Shown here piece after piece: positions 18,844 to 28,782 of a stretch of DNA of 64,000 nt. Each line of letters starts with the position of its first letter. The stretch's first letter is position 1. Made by a program: the position numbers and the translations under genes. The notes beneath the pieces are model-generated. The model was not told the origin of the DNA, searched no databases, and was given only the letters and a program-made list of their open reading frames with translations. Source of the stretch: Acidobacteriota bacterium (GTDB taxonomy: Bacteria; Acidobacteriota; Blastocatellia; Pyrinomonadales; Pyrinomonadaceae); assembly GCA_003223935.1 (NCBI GenBank), contig QHXQ01000019.1:145847-209846 (forward strand), given 5' to 3'.

Positions 18844-19995
18844 TTATATACCTGCGGCTGTGCGTAGGACTTCAGCCTTATCGACCTGTTCCCATGTAAA
18901 GCCCGCTTGTGCTCGTCCGAAGTGCCCGTAAGCGGCGGTTTGTCTATAGATTGGCCTGCGTAAGTGAAGGTGTTGGATAATGCCTTTAGGGGTTAAGTTA
19001 AAGTGTTCACGGATCAACTCCGCCAAGACCGCTTCGCTGACCCGCCCCGTGCCAGAGGTCTCCACTAAGACAGACACAGGCTCGGCCACTCCGATAGCGT
19101 ACGCTAGTTGCACCAAGCAGCGATCCGCCAAGCCTGCGGCCACAATATTTTTGGCGATATAGCGGGCCATGTAGGCTGCGGATCTATCAACCTTGGTCGG
19201 GTCTTTACCTGAGAATGCGCCGCCGCCATGTGGTGCATATCCGCCATAAGTATCCACAATAATCTTGCGCCCAGTTAGCCCAGCATCTCCCTGCGGCCCA
19301 CCGGTAACGAAACGTCCGGTCGGGTTAATATGATATTTGGTCTTCTGGTCAAGCAGTTCCGGTGAGATGGTGTGCTGTATGACATGTCTGGTGACCTCTT
19401 CGGTTAACGTCGGCCTATCTACCTGAGCATCGTGTTGGGTAGATACGACAACCGCATCTATCCTGTGCGGATGTCCATCACGATATTCCACAGTCACTTG
19501 CGACTTACCGTCAGGTCTGAGAAAGGGCAACGTCTGGTTACGTCTTACTTCCGCCAGCCTTTGCGAGAGCCTGTGGGCCAACTGGATCGGTAGGGGCATT
19601 AATTCGGGGGTTTCATTGCAGGCGAAGCCAAACATTAGCCCTTGATCACCCGCACCGCCGGTATCCACGCCCATGGCGATGTCTGGAGATTGCCGATCTA
19701 TCGCAGTCAGCACGCTACATGTATCGCAGTCGAAACCGTACTTAGCGCGTGTATAACCTATCTCTCGAATGGTTTCACGTGCCACCTGCGAAAAGTCTAC
19801 GTGCGCGGTGGTAGTGATTTCGCCAGCGATTACTACCAGCCCCGTGGTGACGAGTGTTTCACAGGCTACGCGCCCGCATTCATCCTGCCTTAGCACTTCG
19901 TCTAGAACTGCGTCTGAAATTTGATCCGCGATCTTGTCTGGGTGTCCTTCCGTCACGGACTCGGAGGTGAACAGATAGCTTCCGGTTTGGCTCAA
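18844..19995 (-). CDS. metK: S-adenosylmethionine synthetase
   Basis: 383 aa with a TTG start; AAGGAG lies ten bases before it. Hallmarks: [34 protein letters not shown], the ATP loop [38 protein letters not shown] and [19 protein letters not shown]. It makes SAM from methionine and ATP. It is the first gene of a metK-ahcY unit behind a good sigma70-like promoter. The leader is about 65 bases, too short for a SAM riboswitch, and none is seen. Confidence 0.97.
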   Translation of the reverse strand: MSQTGSYLFTSESVTEGHPDKIADQISDAVLDEVLRQDECGRVACETLVTTGLVVIAGEITTTAHVDFSQVARETIREIGYTRAKYGFDCDTCSVLTAIDRQSPDIAMGVDTGGAGDQGLMFGFACNETPELMPLPIQLAHRLSQRLAEVRRNQTLPFLRPDGKSQVTVEYRDGHPHRIDAVVVSTQHDAQVDRPTLTEEVTRHVIQHTISPELLDQKTKYHINPTGRFVTGGPQGDAGLTGRKIIVDTYGGYAPHGGGAFSGKDPTKVDRSAAYMARYIAKNIVAAGLADRCLVQLAYAIGVAEPVSVLVETSGTGRVSEAVLAELIREHFNLTPKGIIQHLHLRRPIYRQTAAYGHFGRAQAGFTWEQVDKAEVLRTAAGI

Positions 19996-20066
19996 AACTT
20001 CAGTGCTCCTTAATCATGGTAAGTTCAAGGGTTGACATCTTGAAGGGTCTAGTAAAAAGACCGCGT

Positions 20067-20095
20067 ACTGTAGCAGTTGATATGATCGCTGTCAA
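20067..20095 (-). promoter_or_regulatory. Predicted sigma70 promoter of metK-ahcY
   Basis: Minus strand: perfect TTGACA (20095-20090), 17-bp spacer, TACAGT (20072-20067). Expected transcript start near 20060, about 65 bases before the metK TTG. It is the best promoter match I found in the window. The remaining 130 bases to the Xer gene show nothing else. Confidence 0.7.
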
Positions 20096-20227
20096 GCCAT
20101 TATGAAGTGTGACGGAGGATGGAGTAAACGGTGGAAGAGGTCGGCTAATACAGATTCATTCCTGTATGTTGGAACCGGCGCGGTACATAACGTCTATTAT
20201 CGGACGCCACAAATGCACCAGCGCTTC

Positions 20228-21154
20228 TTAATCCTTGTGTGAGTCGGCATCTCTGCTTCCCTTGATCGCCCTGATCTTGGCTCTTGGGTGGTGTAGATCA
20301 TAGGCGCTACGTAGGTGCTGCACGGTCATGTGCGTATATAGCTGCGTTGTCGCGAGATCACTATGCCCAAGCAAAGTTTGAACAGAGCGCGAATCCGCCC
20401 CTCGCTGCATCAAGTGTGTGGCAAACGTATGGCGTAAGGTGTGCGGCGAGATACTCTGGAGGCCGACGCGCGACGAGTAGCGCTTTAATAGCCGCCAGAT
20501 CGCCTGTCGTGACATGGCTCTCCCTCCGCGGGAGATGAATAGAAAGATTGTCGGGTACCCTTCGGCCAATGCCACGCGCGCCTGATCATAACGCTGTAAC
20601 CAAAGCAAAGCACTCCGGCCGATTGGTAAGCAACGCTGTTTACTGCCCTTTCCTTGACAAAATAACAGCCCACGTTCGCGGTCAATGTCCCCGAGTTTTA
20701 GCTTGATTAGTTCCGAGACACGCAATCCGCTCGCATAAAACAGTTCCAGGATTGCTCTATCACGCACGCTCTCAGGCGTGTCAACATCAGCCGCTGCCAG
20801 CAGTCTTTCGAGCTCTTCACAGGTCAAGTGCACAGGTAGGGTGCAGACTCTCTGTGGTGTGCCGACGCCCGCCATCGGATCGTTCTTAATGAAACCGTCG
20901 CGTAAAAGATAGTTAAAGAAGCCGCGCGCAGTTGAGATGGCGCGTGCGACCGTGCGTGCCGACAATCCTGCTTGCAAAAGCCACTTGCTCCAGCCAGCCA
21001 TCTCGACCCGGCTCAAATCCTGTAGCTCTTTCCCATGCACACTTGCCCAGCTTGTCAACTTCTCCAAATCTCGCACATAACTCGCCAGAGAGTTTGTCGC
21101 CAACCCTTTTTCAACTCGCAAAAACGAGATATATTCACGTATTAGATCGCGCAT
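20228..21154 (-). CDS. Tyrosine site-specific recombinase XerC/XerD
   Basis: 308 aa. The N-terminal SAM-like DNA-binding domain (IREYISFLRVEKGLATNSLASYVRDL) is followed by the catalytic domain with the expected residues: Arg in ASGLRVSEL, His-x-x-Arg in HTLRHTFATHLMQRG, and the nucleophile Tyr in LGHSDLATTQLYTHMT. Length and spacing match chromosomal XerD/XerC dimer-resolution enzymes rather than phage integrases. It is near parAB, consistent with chromosome segregation. XerC versus XerD cannot be separated with confidence. Confidence 0.9.
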   Translation of the reverse strand: MRDLIREYISFLRVEKGLATNSLASYVRDLEKLTSWASVHGKELQDLSRVEMAGWSKWLLQAGLSARTVARAISTARGFFNYLLRDGFIKNDPMAGVGTPQRVCTLPVHLTCEELERLLAAADVDTPESVRDRAILELFYASGLRVSELIKLKLGDIDRERGLLFCQGKGSKQRCLPIGRSALLWLQRYDQARVALAEGYPTIFLFISRGGRAMSRQAIWRLLKRYSSRVGLQSISPHTLRHTFATHLMQRGADSRSVQTLLGHSDLATTQLYTHMTVQHLRSAYDLHHPRAKIRAIKGSRDADSHKD

Positions 21155-21233
21155 GATTTGGCCACATAAGTCGGCAATTCTCAGCCCTTGACGACGTTTG
21201 GCTTTTCGCCTTACAGTGCCTAAATATCATCCA

Positions 21234-21785
21234 ATGGCTATCAAAATAGAAAATCTCTCGCAAACTAAGCTGCCGCGTCAGACCGAGCAGCGGCTAAGCA
21301 AAATGTTGGAATGTGTGCCGCGCGAGCACCTGCGCGGGATTGAGCGCGTGCGACTCGTAGAGACGATCTCCGACCCGCGTGTGCGCGCGTTACAATCTAA
21401 CCAATTGCCCGGTCTGTATCATCCGCGACAGGGTCATCAGCCGGCTTGGCTAGAAATTTCCACAAAAGCGCTGCTGCCAAGCGATCGTCCTTTCTTTAAG
21501 CGCCTGCTCCCGCGCCTCTCCTTCAAGGGGCAACTGGCCAGCGTGGTCTTCATGCTGATCGGCCAACACTATCACTTGACCCTGCGCCATTCTATGAAAA
21601 AAGATCGGCTTGAGCCGGCCGTGCGCGCTTATACAGAGAAATATCTACGCATCTGGGGCGAACGCGAGCATAATCTACGCGCGCGTCTCTTCAAGCCCTT
21701 ACAACCTACTTTTGAACGTTGGGCGCGCACGCTGCAGCGCCGGGCTGCTGCAGAGCGAAAGAAGAGCACGCCCAAGCCGTCTTAA
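21234..21785 (+). CDS. Hypothetical protein between xer and parB
   Basis: 183 aa from ATG 21234 (MAIKIENLSQTKLP); the track's TTG at 21198 lies in the short xer-facing gap. The protein is basic and helical, with SFKGQLASVVFMLIGQHYHLTLRHSMKKDRLEPAVRAYTEKYLRIW as its most distinctive segment and a Lys/Arg-rich tail (RRAAAERKKSTPKPS). No signal peptide; the one hydrophobic stretch is short. Family not recognised. Divergent from xer and convergent with parB, so it is its own transcription unit. Confidence 0.75.
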   Translation: MAIKIENLSQTKLPRQTEQRLSKMLECVPREHLRGIERVRLVETISDPRVRALQSNQLPGLYHPRQGHQPAWLEISTKALLPSDRPFFKRLLPRLSFKGQLASVVFMLIGQHYHLTLRHSMKKDRLEPAVRAYTEKYLRIWGEREHNLRARLFKPLQPTFERWARTLQRRAAAERKKSTPKPS

Positions 21786-21800
21786 ACTAATAAGAAAGAC

Positions 21801-22685
21801 CTAAGATCGTTCGCCGTCGTTATCAGACCCAAGCGCTGTCAGCGCCGAGGTGAGGTTAGCAATTACCGTTTGCAATGCGGCGATCAGTTCGGTTCTTTGC
21901 ACCTGCTGGCGGCGAAAGCGAACCTCAAGCTTATATGCGCGGTCTGGGGCCGTATAGCTATATGTGTAAGGTCGCGCCGCTTGCGACGCAGCTCCGCTCG
22001 CGCCGTTATTAACAATGGCCCGGCGCACCGCGCGTGCCCCATCGCGCGTCAGACCGCGATTCGTGATCTCATCCAACATGTGCTGCATGGACTCTTCGTC
22101 GGGCTGGCGCACGACCTGCAAAAGGAGCGATTTCGAGCTGATGTCGGCGCGCCGACACTGTCCCCTGATTCGCTCCGGTAACGTGGCAATCGAGAGCGCC
22201 TCCGTCACGGTGCTCCGGCTCTTCCCTACTTTGCGCGCCACCTCTTCATGTGTGTAGCCGAAACGTTCGCATAGGGCTGCCAGCCCGTCCGCCTCCTCCC
22301 AAGGGGTCAAATCCTTGCGCTGCATGTTCTCGATCAAAGCGATCTCGGCTACAGCCCGATCATCTACGTCCATCTCTATACAAGGGACTTCGCGCAAGCC
22401 CGCCGCTTTCGAAGCGCGCCAGCGCCGTTCGCCTGCAATGATCATCCAACGCCCCGGCTCGCGCGCAGGCTTCACCAGCAGCGGCTCCAACACCCCCTTC
22501 TCTCTAATCGAGGCGGTCAACTCTGTCAGATCGCCTATCTCTACGCGCGGCTGATCTGGATTTGGATCAAGCTGCTCAAGCGCAATCAAGCGCCCGACGG
22601 GCGTCGGGCGCTGCCCCGAAAGCTCTTCGACGTAGTGCGCGTCATGCCGCATACGCACGCCCGATGGCAAGCCTCTCTTAGACAC
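21801..22685 (-). CDS. parB: ParB/RepB/Spo0J family partition protein
   Basis: 294 aa. N-terminal ParB/sulfiredoxin CTPase domain with LDPNPDQPR, the GERRWRAS box and [14 protein letters not shown], then the HTH ([26 protein letters not shown]). The C-terminal dimerisation region differs from Spo0J, with Gly/Ala/Ser and Tyr-rich linker. It binds parS and loads along DNA. The start overlaps parA by eight bases. No perfect parS (TGTTTCACGTGAAACA) was found in the window. Confidence 0.93.
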   Translation of the reverse strand: MSKRGLPSGVRMRHDAHYVEELSGQRPTPVGRLIALEQLDPNPDQPRVEIGDLTELTASIREKGVLEPLLVKPAREPGRWMIIAGERRWRASKAAGLREVPCIEMDVDDRAVAEIALIENMQRKDLTPWEEADGLAALCERFGYTHEEVARKVGKSRSTVTEALSIATLPERIRGQCRRADISSKSLLLQVVRQPDEESMQHMLDEITNRGLTRDGARAVRRAIVNNGASGAASQAARPYTYSYTAPDRAYKLEVRFRRQQVQRTELIAALQTVIANLTSALTALGSDNDGERS

Positions 22686-23439
22686 GTGCGATTACCTCTT
22701 CACAAAGTTTAGCGTACTCGGCCGCGCCCGAAGACTGTGGCGCGAACGTGAAGATAGACTCTTTATAGGCCGGCGCTTCTTCCAGACGCACACTCTTGGT
22801 GATGACAGTCTCAAACAGTTGGGCACCAAACACGCGACGAATCTGCTCATACACCTCGCGCGCCAGTGTCGTGCGCCGGTCGTGCAGCGTCACCACGACT
22901 CCCAATACTCGTAGGTTCGGGTTGGGCCGCGCCCTGACCTTCTCAATCGTCTCAAGCAGATCATCAGTCCCCTCCAAGGCGAAGTAGGAAGATTGTATGG
23001 GAATCAAAACGTGTGTGGCCGCCACCAGCGCGTTGACCGTGATCAGCCCCAGCGTGGGCGGGGTGTCTATGATGATCACATCATATTTGGAGCGCAAAGG
23101 CTCCATGCGATCTTTCAAGCGGAAAGGTGCGTCGAAATCACCAACCAACTTCGATTCAAGCTTGGCTAGATTGATGCGCGCTGGGATCATTTCCAGCCCT
23201 TCGACCGGGGTCGTATAGACGTAGCCGTTCCAAATCCCCTGCCCGTCTAACAACATGTCATAGGCTGAACGCTCGACTTGCGCCGCATCGAGAAAAGAGA
23301 TTGAGCTATTGCCTTGCGGGTCTAAATCTAAGAGTAGCGTGCGCCGGCCGCAGCGTGCGAAAGCAGCCGCCAAGTTGATGGCCGTGGTGGTCTTGCCCAC
23401 CCCGCCTTTCTGATTAGCTATCGCGATAACGGCGTTCAA
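22678..23439 (-). CDS. parA: ParA family partition ATPase (Soj)
   Basis: 253 aa, TTG start. Deviant Walker [10 protein letters not shown] at the N-terminus ([18 protein letters not shown]), A-prime DLDPQGNSS, Walker [11 protein letters not shown]. No N-terminal HTH, so it is a chromosomal Soj/ParA type rather than a plasmid ParA with an autoregulatory domain. With ParB it drives origin segregation. Such pairs usually lie near the chromosome origin, but no dnaA, gyrB or rnpA is seen here. Confidence 0.94.
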   Translation of the reverse strand: MNAVIAIANQKGGVGKTTTAINLAAAFARCGRRTLLLDLDPQGNSSISFLDAAQVERSAYDMLLDGQGIWNGYVYTTPVEGLEMIPARINLAKLESKLVGDFDAPFRLKDRMEPLRSKYDVIIIDTPPTLGLITVNALVAATHVLIPIQSSYFALEGTDDLLETIEKVRARPNPNLRVLGVVVTLHDRRTTLAREVYEQIRRVFGAQLFETVITKSVRLEEAPAYKESIFTFAPQSSGAAEYAKLCEEVIARV

Positions 23440-23508
23440 GGGTTGTCAGCCTCAAACTCTCCTCGCGGCCCGACTCAAAATTTACGCGAATCGTGCGCAA
23501 GGTTGAAA

Positions 23509-23994
23509 CTACATCGGTAGATCACCAGCCTCCCCTATGACATCCGGCCACTCTTCGTCTTCTGCGCCGCCAACCCCTTCCTCTTCACGTCCAGAGACGC
23601 TCTGCGACGCACGTATGACCTCGTCATTTACATAGATCGGGCAGTCCGCGCGCAACGCCAGCGCAATCGCATCCGACGGGCGCGAATCGAGCAGGACCTT
23701 CTCTCCTTCATGATTACGCATCTCTATGATGGCGAAAAAAGTGTTATCACGCAGTTCCGTCACGACCACACGTTCGACCTGCGCACCCATTTCAACTATC
23801 AAATTGCGCAACAGATCATGTGTCATCGGTCGCTGCGGCGCGATCTTCTCAATCTCCAGAGCGATGGCATTAGCCTCATATGCGCCGACCCAGATCGGTA
23901 GCATGGTGTCGCTGTTCACGTCTTTAAGGATAACGATTGGCGTCCCACTATTCGGGTCCATCATCAGACCCCTTATTTTGACCTCTATTTCCAT
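23509..23994 (-). CDS. Bifunctional nuclease family protein (DUF151/BFN)
   Basis: 161 aa. The BFN domain is complete: EVKIRGLMMDPNSGTPIVILKD, LPIWVGAYEANAIALEIE, RPMTHDLLRNLI and the SRPSDAIALALRADCPIYV motif. Family members show RNase and DNase activity, and are often downstream of miaB as here (37-base gap). An acidic Gly/Glu tail follows the domain. Confidence 0.9.
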   Translation of the reverse strand: MEIEVKIRGLMMDPNSGTPIVILKDVNSDTMLPIWVGAYEANAIALEIEKIAPQRPMTHDLLRNLIVEMGAQVERVVVTELRDNTFFAIIEMRNHEGEKVLLDSRPSDAIALALRADCPIYVNDEVIRASQSVSGREEEGVGGAEDEEWPDVIGEAGDLPM

Positions 23995-24031
23995 GCCTAC
24001 ACCTCACACCCTGCTTGCTGTCCGCAGCCGC

Positions 24032-25366
24032 TCAAATCTCGCAGCGTTCACCATATAGACTATGTGCCTTAGCTCCCGTCACTCTAATAGGAGCTATTCG
24101 CCCTATGAGCGATACGTCGCCCGGAAAGTTTACAACCTTATTACAGGTAGTGTGCCCAGTCACATCCACAGTACTCCTAGTGCTCTCCCCTGCAACTAAG
24201 ACAGAGACAGTCTGCCCAACATAAGCACTAAAAATTTGAGCCTGAATCTCCTTCTGAAGCGCTTCAAGCTCAACGAAGCGCGCCGCCATTTCGTTATCGG
24301 ACACAATGTCGGCCAATTTGGCCGCAGGCGTCCCCCGCCTCTTGGAGTACTTGAAGATATAAAGGCTATCGAATTGACATTGCTCGACTAATCGCATTGT
24401 GTCTTTGAACTCTTTCCGCGTCTCGCCGGGAAAGCCTATGATGATATCGCTAGTTAGAGCATAACGTCGTTTTGCGCCTCTGATCGCCTCGACCCGGGCC
24501 AGGTAATCCGATACCTTGTAGCCTCTGCGCATTGAACGCAATACGCGGTCACTGCCTGACTGCACGGGCAAGTGTATCCAGTTACAGAGATTCTCGTGCT
24601 CGTCCATAGCCTGCACGATGTCCGTGTGGAAATCTCTGGGGAACGATGTGGTGTACTTGATCCGTGGTATGCCGGTCGCGGCAACAGCGCGCAATAAGCG
24701 CGCAAAGGGGGTTGCGCCTGTGTGCCCCTCTAATCCGCTTTCGGTCTTCGGTCGGTAGCTGTTGACGTTCTGCCCGATCAGATGCACCTCGCTATAGCCA
24801 AGTTCTCGCAGACGTTCGATCTCGGCCACGATCTCAACCGCGGGTCGGCTCCGCTCACGCCCGCGTGAGTAAGGCACTATGCAGTAGGTACAGAATTTAT
24901 TACACCCTTCGATGATCGGCACAAATGCTACATGCTTTGAGCGCCGCTCTGCAGGCGAGACAGCCCACTCTTCGCCCGCCTGCCGCTCGCCCAAATCTAT
25001 CACGCGTCTCGCGCCGGCACGCGCCTGCTCAATCAACGTCGGCAGGCGGTCTGTCGCCCTCGTGCCGACAAGCAGACGGACGCTGGGCGCTTGAGCAAAA
25101 ATAGTCTCGCCCTCAAGTTGTGCGACACAGCCCATCACTCCAATTAGGGGCTCTTTTGCGCCGCGTCGAACTTCGCCGATGCGTGTGAATACCTTTTGCT
25201 CCGCACGCGCACGCACAGAGCAAGTGTTAAAGAGCACGACATCGGCATCCTCGGCCTGTTGCGTCAACTGATAGCCGGCCGCACGCAATCCCGTCGCCGC
25301 TCGCTCCGTATCGGCTGTGTTCATCTGACAGCCAAATGTTTCAATGTAGATGCTCCCTTTATACAT
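24032..25366 (-). CDS. miaB: tRNA-2-methylthio-N6-dimethylallyladenosine synthase
   Basis: 444 aa radical-SAM methylthiotransferase. The N-terminal UPF0004 domain (TFGCQMNTADTERAATGL, VLFNTCSVRARAEQKV, GVMGCVAQ) carries the second Fe-S cluster cysteines; the radical-SAM motif is CNKFCTYCIVPYSRGRERSR. A C-terminal TRAM domain follows. The opening YIETFGCQMN with N favours MiaB over RimO or MtaB. It modifies A37 of tRNAs reading UNN codons. Upstream of the BFN gene. Confidence 0.95.
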   Translation of the reverse strand: MYKGSIYIETFGCQMNTADTERAATGLRAAGYQLTQQAEDADVVLFNTCSVRARAEQKVFTRIGEVRRGAKEPLIGVMGCVAQLEGETIFAQAPSVRLLVGTRATDRLPTLIEQARAGARRVIDLGERQAGEEWAVSPAERRSKHVAFVPIIEGCNKFCTYCIVPYSRGRERSRPAVEIVAEIERLRELGYSEVHLIGQNVNSYRPKTESGLEGHTGATPFARLLRAVAATGIPRIKYTTSFPRDFHTDIVQAMDEHENLCNWIHLPVQSGSDRVLRSMRRGYKVSDYLARVEAIRGAKRRYALTSDIIIGFPGETRKEFKDTMRLVEQCQFDSLYIFKYSKRRGTPAAKLADIVSDNEMAARFVELEALQKEIQAQIFSAYVGQTVSVLVAGESTRSTVDVTGHTTCNKVVNFPGDVSLIGRIAPIRVTGAKAHSLYGERCEI

Positions 25367-25428
25367 AAACGACCGATACCCATTCGCGCACGAGTGTAAC
25401 AGAATCCGCCAGGCCGCGCGAGATACTT

Positions 25429-27258
25429 TTAGGCCGAACGACCTGCACGGCCGCCTTTACGACTCTTTACTCTGCTCTGTGTCGCCACCTCGGCGCGGGT
25501 CTGCGCGCCCGCAGCGCTTTCGATTAACCAACGCGCTGTCTCGCGTGTCGTCGCTACATCCTCTGTGCCGCCGATCATACGTGCTAGTTCACCGACACGC
25601 GCTTCACCTCTGACTTCTCTCACCGAAGCCATAGTGCGCCCCTCCACCTCTCCCTTCTCGACCAAGTAATGATGATCTGCAAAGCGCGCGATCTGTGGTT
25701 GGTGCGTCACGCATAAAACCTGCTGTGCTTCGGCCAAAGTCTTAAGTCGCAGCCCAACCGTCTCAGCGACGCGCCCGCCAATGCCCACGTCTATCTCGTC
25801 AAAGACGAGGGTCGCGCCTTGCGTCCGGCCGCTTGCTTTGGCCGAATTCCCTTGCACGACCGCATGCAATGTAAGCATCAGACGCGAAAGCTCACCGCCA
25901 GACGCGACCCGATTCAAAGGCTTCGCCTCTTCACCGACGTTGGCCGTCAGTAGAAACTCAATTCGATCAGCCCCATGCTGTGTCCAATAGACACACGCCT
26001 CGTCATCTCCATCTGCCCGCGACCTTTCAAGGCCGCGATTATGCGCCTGCGCGGTCTCGACTTGGACGATAAAGCGTGCCCGCTCTAAAGCCACATGCCG
26101 CAAGCCTGCTTCAACAAGCTGGGCCAATAAGGGTGCAGCTGCCCGCCGGCAAACGGACAGCCGCTCTGCTGCTGCCGCATACTCTTGTTCAGCCGCAAGC
26201 AACTGCGCATGCAATTCTTGCTCACGCTCCGCCCAATTCTCCAATTCGTTGACCTTCGCCTGCAGCACCGTGCACACCTGTTGCAGTCCCTCGAGACCGC
26301 AGCCATATTTTCGTTTCAGCCGCTCCAACTCCGCCAACCTAGCTTCAATCTCTGCCAAGCGCACCGGCGAGAAATCTAGGCCCGTACCGTATCGGCGCAA
26401 TTCATCGGCCACATCCGCCAGTTGGCTCACCGCCGCCTCGATGGTTTCGCTCGCGCCAGCGACTCGTCCATCTAACGCCTGCAAATCCTGCACCCAACGC
26501 TTCACGGAAGCGAGTTGCGCCAAGACACTGTCATCGCTCTCATAGAGCGCCGCATAGGCTCTCGCGTTCAACTCCAATACCTGCTCCGCATGAGACAAAC
26601 GGGCCCGCTCGGCCAAGAGCGCATCCTCTTCGTCTGCCTGCGGATTGATGCGCTCAAGTTCCGTCAATTGATAACGCACCAGATCAAGCGTGCGCGCACG
26701 CTCAATCTCGTCGCTGACAGACGAACGCAAAGCTTCCGTCACGCTCTTCCAGCGCGCGTAAGCTTCAGACACTCTGCGTTGCAGCCCTTCGCAACTGCCA
26801 AAGGCGTCGAGCAGGCGTAGTTGTCCGCGTGTGGCCAACAGAGATTGCTGTTGCCCCTGCCCGTGTATTTCAACCAAGAAAGGTTGCAGTATTTTGAGCG
26901 TTGCAGCCGACACGTTTCGGTCGTTGATAAAGACTCGGCTGCGCCCGCCAGCTTGCAACTCTCGACGGATAGTTAAATCCTCGTCCGTCTCAAGCGTGAT
27001 CCCCACAACGCTCAGTAGCTCCTGAAGCTTCAGCCGACGCTCGCTACTCAACTCGAACGCGCCTTCGACAAATGATACGCGCTCGCCAGTTCTAATGACC
27101 TCGGCCGAGGCGCGCGTTCCAAGCAGCAAGCTGAGCGCATCAACGATGATTGATTTTCCGGCCCCAGTCTCTCCAGTCAAAAGGTTAAGCCCCTCATGGA
27201 ACTCGACCCGCAACTTCGAGATGATGGCAAAATTGACGATACTGAGGAACTTCAACAT
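25429..27258 (-). CDS. recN: DNA repair protein RecN
   Basis: 609 aa SMC-like ATPase for double-strand break repair. Walker A GETGAGKSI near residue 31, ABC-type signature RVASGGELSRLMLTLH, Walker B TLVFDEIDVGIGG, and VTHQPQIARFADHHYLVEK. The centre (about 160-370) is a long coiled coil. Length is slightly over the usual 550-570 because of a C-terminal basic tail (QSRVKSRKGGRAGRSA). It is divergent from ssb across a 148-bp gap. Confidence 0.95.
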   Translation of the reverse strand: MLKFLSIVNFAIISKLRVEFHEGLNLLTGETGAGKSIIVDALSLLLGTRASAEVIRTGERVSFVEGAFELSSERRLKLQELLSVVGITLETDEDLTIRRELQAGGRSRVFINDRNVSAATLKILQPFLVEIHGQGQQQSLLATRGQLRLLDAFGSCEGLQRRVSEAYARWKSVTEALRSSVSDEIERARTLDLVRYQLTELERINPQADEEDALLAERARLSHAEQVLELNARAYAALYESDDSVLAQLASVKRWVQDLQALDGRVAGASETIEAAVSQLADVADELRRYGTGLDFSPVRLAEIEARLAELERLKRKYGCGLEGLQQVCTVLQAKVNELENWAEREQELHAQLLAAEQEYAAAAERLSVCRRAAAPLLAQLVEAGLRHVALERARFIVQVETAQAHNRGLERSRADGDDEACVYWTQHGADRIEFLLTANVGEEAKPLNRVASGGELSRLMLTLHAVVQGNSAKASGRTQGATLVFDEIDVGIGGRVAETVGLRLKTLAEAQQVLCVTHQPQIARFADHHYLVEKGEVEGRTMASVREVRGEARVGELARMIGGTEDVATTRETARWLIESAAGAQTRAEVATQSRVKSRKGGRAGRSA

Positions 27259-27332
27259 AAACCAATCTCTATTGTTCAGGTTTCACCTTAAAAGTAATGC
27301 ACGAACCATTCAACGATCTGCAATCTTGCCTC

Positions 27333-27362
27333 TTGACCGTAAATTGTTGCGGCATGTAGTAT
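27333..27362 (+). promoter_or_regulatory. Predicted promoter of ssb
   Basis: TTGACC (27333-27338), 18-bp spacer, TAGTAT (27357-27362), about 45 bases before the ssb ATG, which has AAAGGA upstream. Consensus match only; no LexA-like box was recognised between recN and ssb. Confidence 0.45.
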
Positions 27363-27406
27363 GTTATCCGTTCTAACATCAAATTAGTGGCAAAAGGAAT
27401 CTCACC

Positions 27407-27826
27407 ATGTCGTTTAATAAGATCATTCTCGTCGGCAACCTCGGGCGCGATCCCGAACTCCGCTACACACCGCAAGGCACGCCAGTATGCAGTTTTACTT
27501 TGGCGACGAACGAGCGGCGTAAAGATCGCGCAGGTGAGACTCAAGACGTAACGACATGGTTCAAAATCACACTCTGGGGCCGACAGGCAGAAACCGCCTC
27601 GCAATATCTAACCAAGGGGCGGCCCGTCTATATAGAAGGCCGGCTGCGCGTAGAGGAATGGACGGATCGGGACGGGCGCCAACGTCACACGCTCGAGGTC
27701 CACGCCACCGACATGCAGTTCATCGGCGGCCGCGGCGAAGAGACATCACCGCGCACCGAACCCAGCACACCCAATAAAGCGGAGCCGATTGAAGCCGACA
27801 TTTCGGATGATGATATTCCCTTCTAG
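27407..27826 (+). CDS. ssb: Single-stranded DNA-binding protein
   Basis: 139 aa. OB fold: MSFNKIILVGNLGRDPELRYTPQGTPVCSFTLATNE, TTWFKITLWGRQAETASQYLTKG, VYIEGRLRVEEWTDRDGRQR. A short disordered linker ends in the acidic tip DISDDDIPF that binds partner proteins such as RecO and PriA. Convergent with accA. A 16-18 bp palindrome follows the stop. Confidence 0.97.
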   Translation: MSFNKIILVGNLGRDPELRYTPQGTPVCSFTLATNERRKDRAGETQDVTTWFKITLWGRQAETASQYLTKGRPVYIEGRLRVEEWTDRDGRQRHTLEVHATDMQFIGGRGEETSPRTEPSTPNKAEPIEADISDDDIPF

Positions 27827-27828
27827 CC

Positions 27829-27846
27829 ATGTCGGCGCGCCGACAT
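27829..27846 (+). terminator. 18-bp perfect palindrome after ssb, possible terminator
   Basis: ATGTCGGCGCGCCGACAT starts three bases after the ssb stop codon. In RNA it gives a seven-base-pair stem with a CGCG loop followed by TATT. The U-run is poor, so it may instead be a dispersed palindromic motif; TGTCGGCGCGCCGACA also occurs inside parB (22142-22157). Confidence 0.4.
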
Positions 27847-27895
27847 TATTGGCGACTGTGTGAAACCGGCGCAACCGCTTAGAGCCTTTCTTGCT

Positions 27896-28720
27896 CTATC
27901 CGCCTAATGCCCGCAACTTTTCATACCGACGGGATTTGCGCTCGTGTGGCGACCACTTCACCACAGCCGCCAAACCCTCGCTGAGACTCTCTTTTAATAA
28001 GCGTGCGGCCTCGTCAGCATCTGTATGCGCTCCCGCCGATGGCTCCGGCACAATCTGATCAACCATGCCCAGCCGCTTCAGGTCGTTCGCCGTCAAACGC
28101 AGCGCCTGTGCGGCTTGTGCGGCTTGTGCGGCGTCTTTCCACAGAATCGCAGCGCAGCCTTCAGGCGAGATAACAGAATAAATGGCATTCTCAAGCATCA
28201 GCACCCAATCCCCTATGCCAATGGCCAGCGCACCGCCGGAGCCACCCTCACCGATCACAGTTACAATAATGGGTACCTCAAGCTTGGCCATTTCCATCAG
28301 ATTTCGGGCGATTGCTTCAGCTTGGCCGCGCTCTTCAGCATCTATCCCCGGATATGCTCCCGGCGTATCAATGAAGGTGAAGACCGGGCGTTGAAACTTT
28401 TCCGCCAGTTGCATTATGCGCAGAGCTTTGCGATACCCCTCTGGCTTGGGCATACCAAAGTTTCTGTGGCGGCGCTGCTTTGTATCTCGCCCTTTCTGAT
28501 GGGCAATCACCGCAACCAGCTCACCTTGAAATGTGGCAAAACCGCAAATCAGTGCGGGATCATCGGCAAAACGACGGTCGCCGCGCAATTCTGTAAAATC
28601 ACTAAAGAGCCGCTGTATAAAATCAAGCGCGTAAGGACGGTCGGTATGCCTTGCCAGCTTAACGCGCTCAAAAGCTGGCAGAGGCTCATCTCTATCGCGA
28701 ACATTAGCATCATCGGACAC
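27896..28720 (-). CDS. accA: Acetyl-CoA carboxylase carboxyltransferase subunit alpha
   Basis: 274 aa. The crotonase-fold body is clear: [108 protein letters not shown] and [15 protein letters not shown]. It transfers carboxyl from biotin-AccB to acetyl-CoA with AccD. It is about 45 residues shorter than E. coli AccA at the N-terminus, missing the leading helix. A 9-bp tandem repeat encodes AAQAAQAAQ in place of a variable loop. Confidence 0.95.
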   Translation of the reverse strand: MSDDANVRDRDEPLPAFERVKLARHTDRPYALDFIQRLFSDFTELRGDRRFADDPALICGFATFQGELVAVIAHQKGRDTKQRRHRNFGMPKPEGYRKALRIMQLAEKFQRPVFTFIDTPGAYPGIDAEERGQAEAIARNLMEMAKLEVPIIVTVIGEGGSGGALAIGIGDWVLMLENAIYSVISPEGCAAILWKDAAQAAQAAQALRLTANDLKRLGMVDQIVPEPSAGAHTDADEAARLLKESLSEGLAAVVKWSPHERKSRRYEKLRALGG

Positions 28721-28782
28721 AGTTCATCTTCCTCTAGCGGCTGAATGGAACGGGGCGCAACATCACAGTAACCATCTGCTGT

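Noticed and set aside
19766-19785. parS-like site GGTTTCACGTGCCACC in metK
   Set aside because: Only about 12 of 16 positions match TGTTTCACGTGAAACA and it lies in coding sequence; not enough to call.
19996-20066. SAM riboswitch before metK
   Set aside because: The leader from the predicted promoter is about 65 bases and shows no SAM-I/II-like paired helices.
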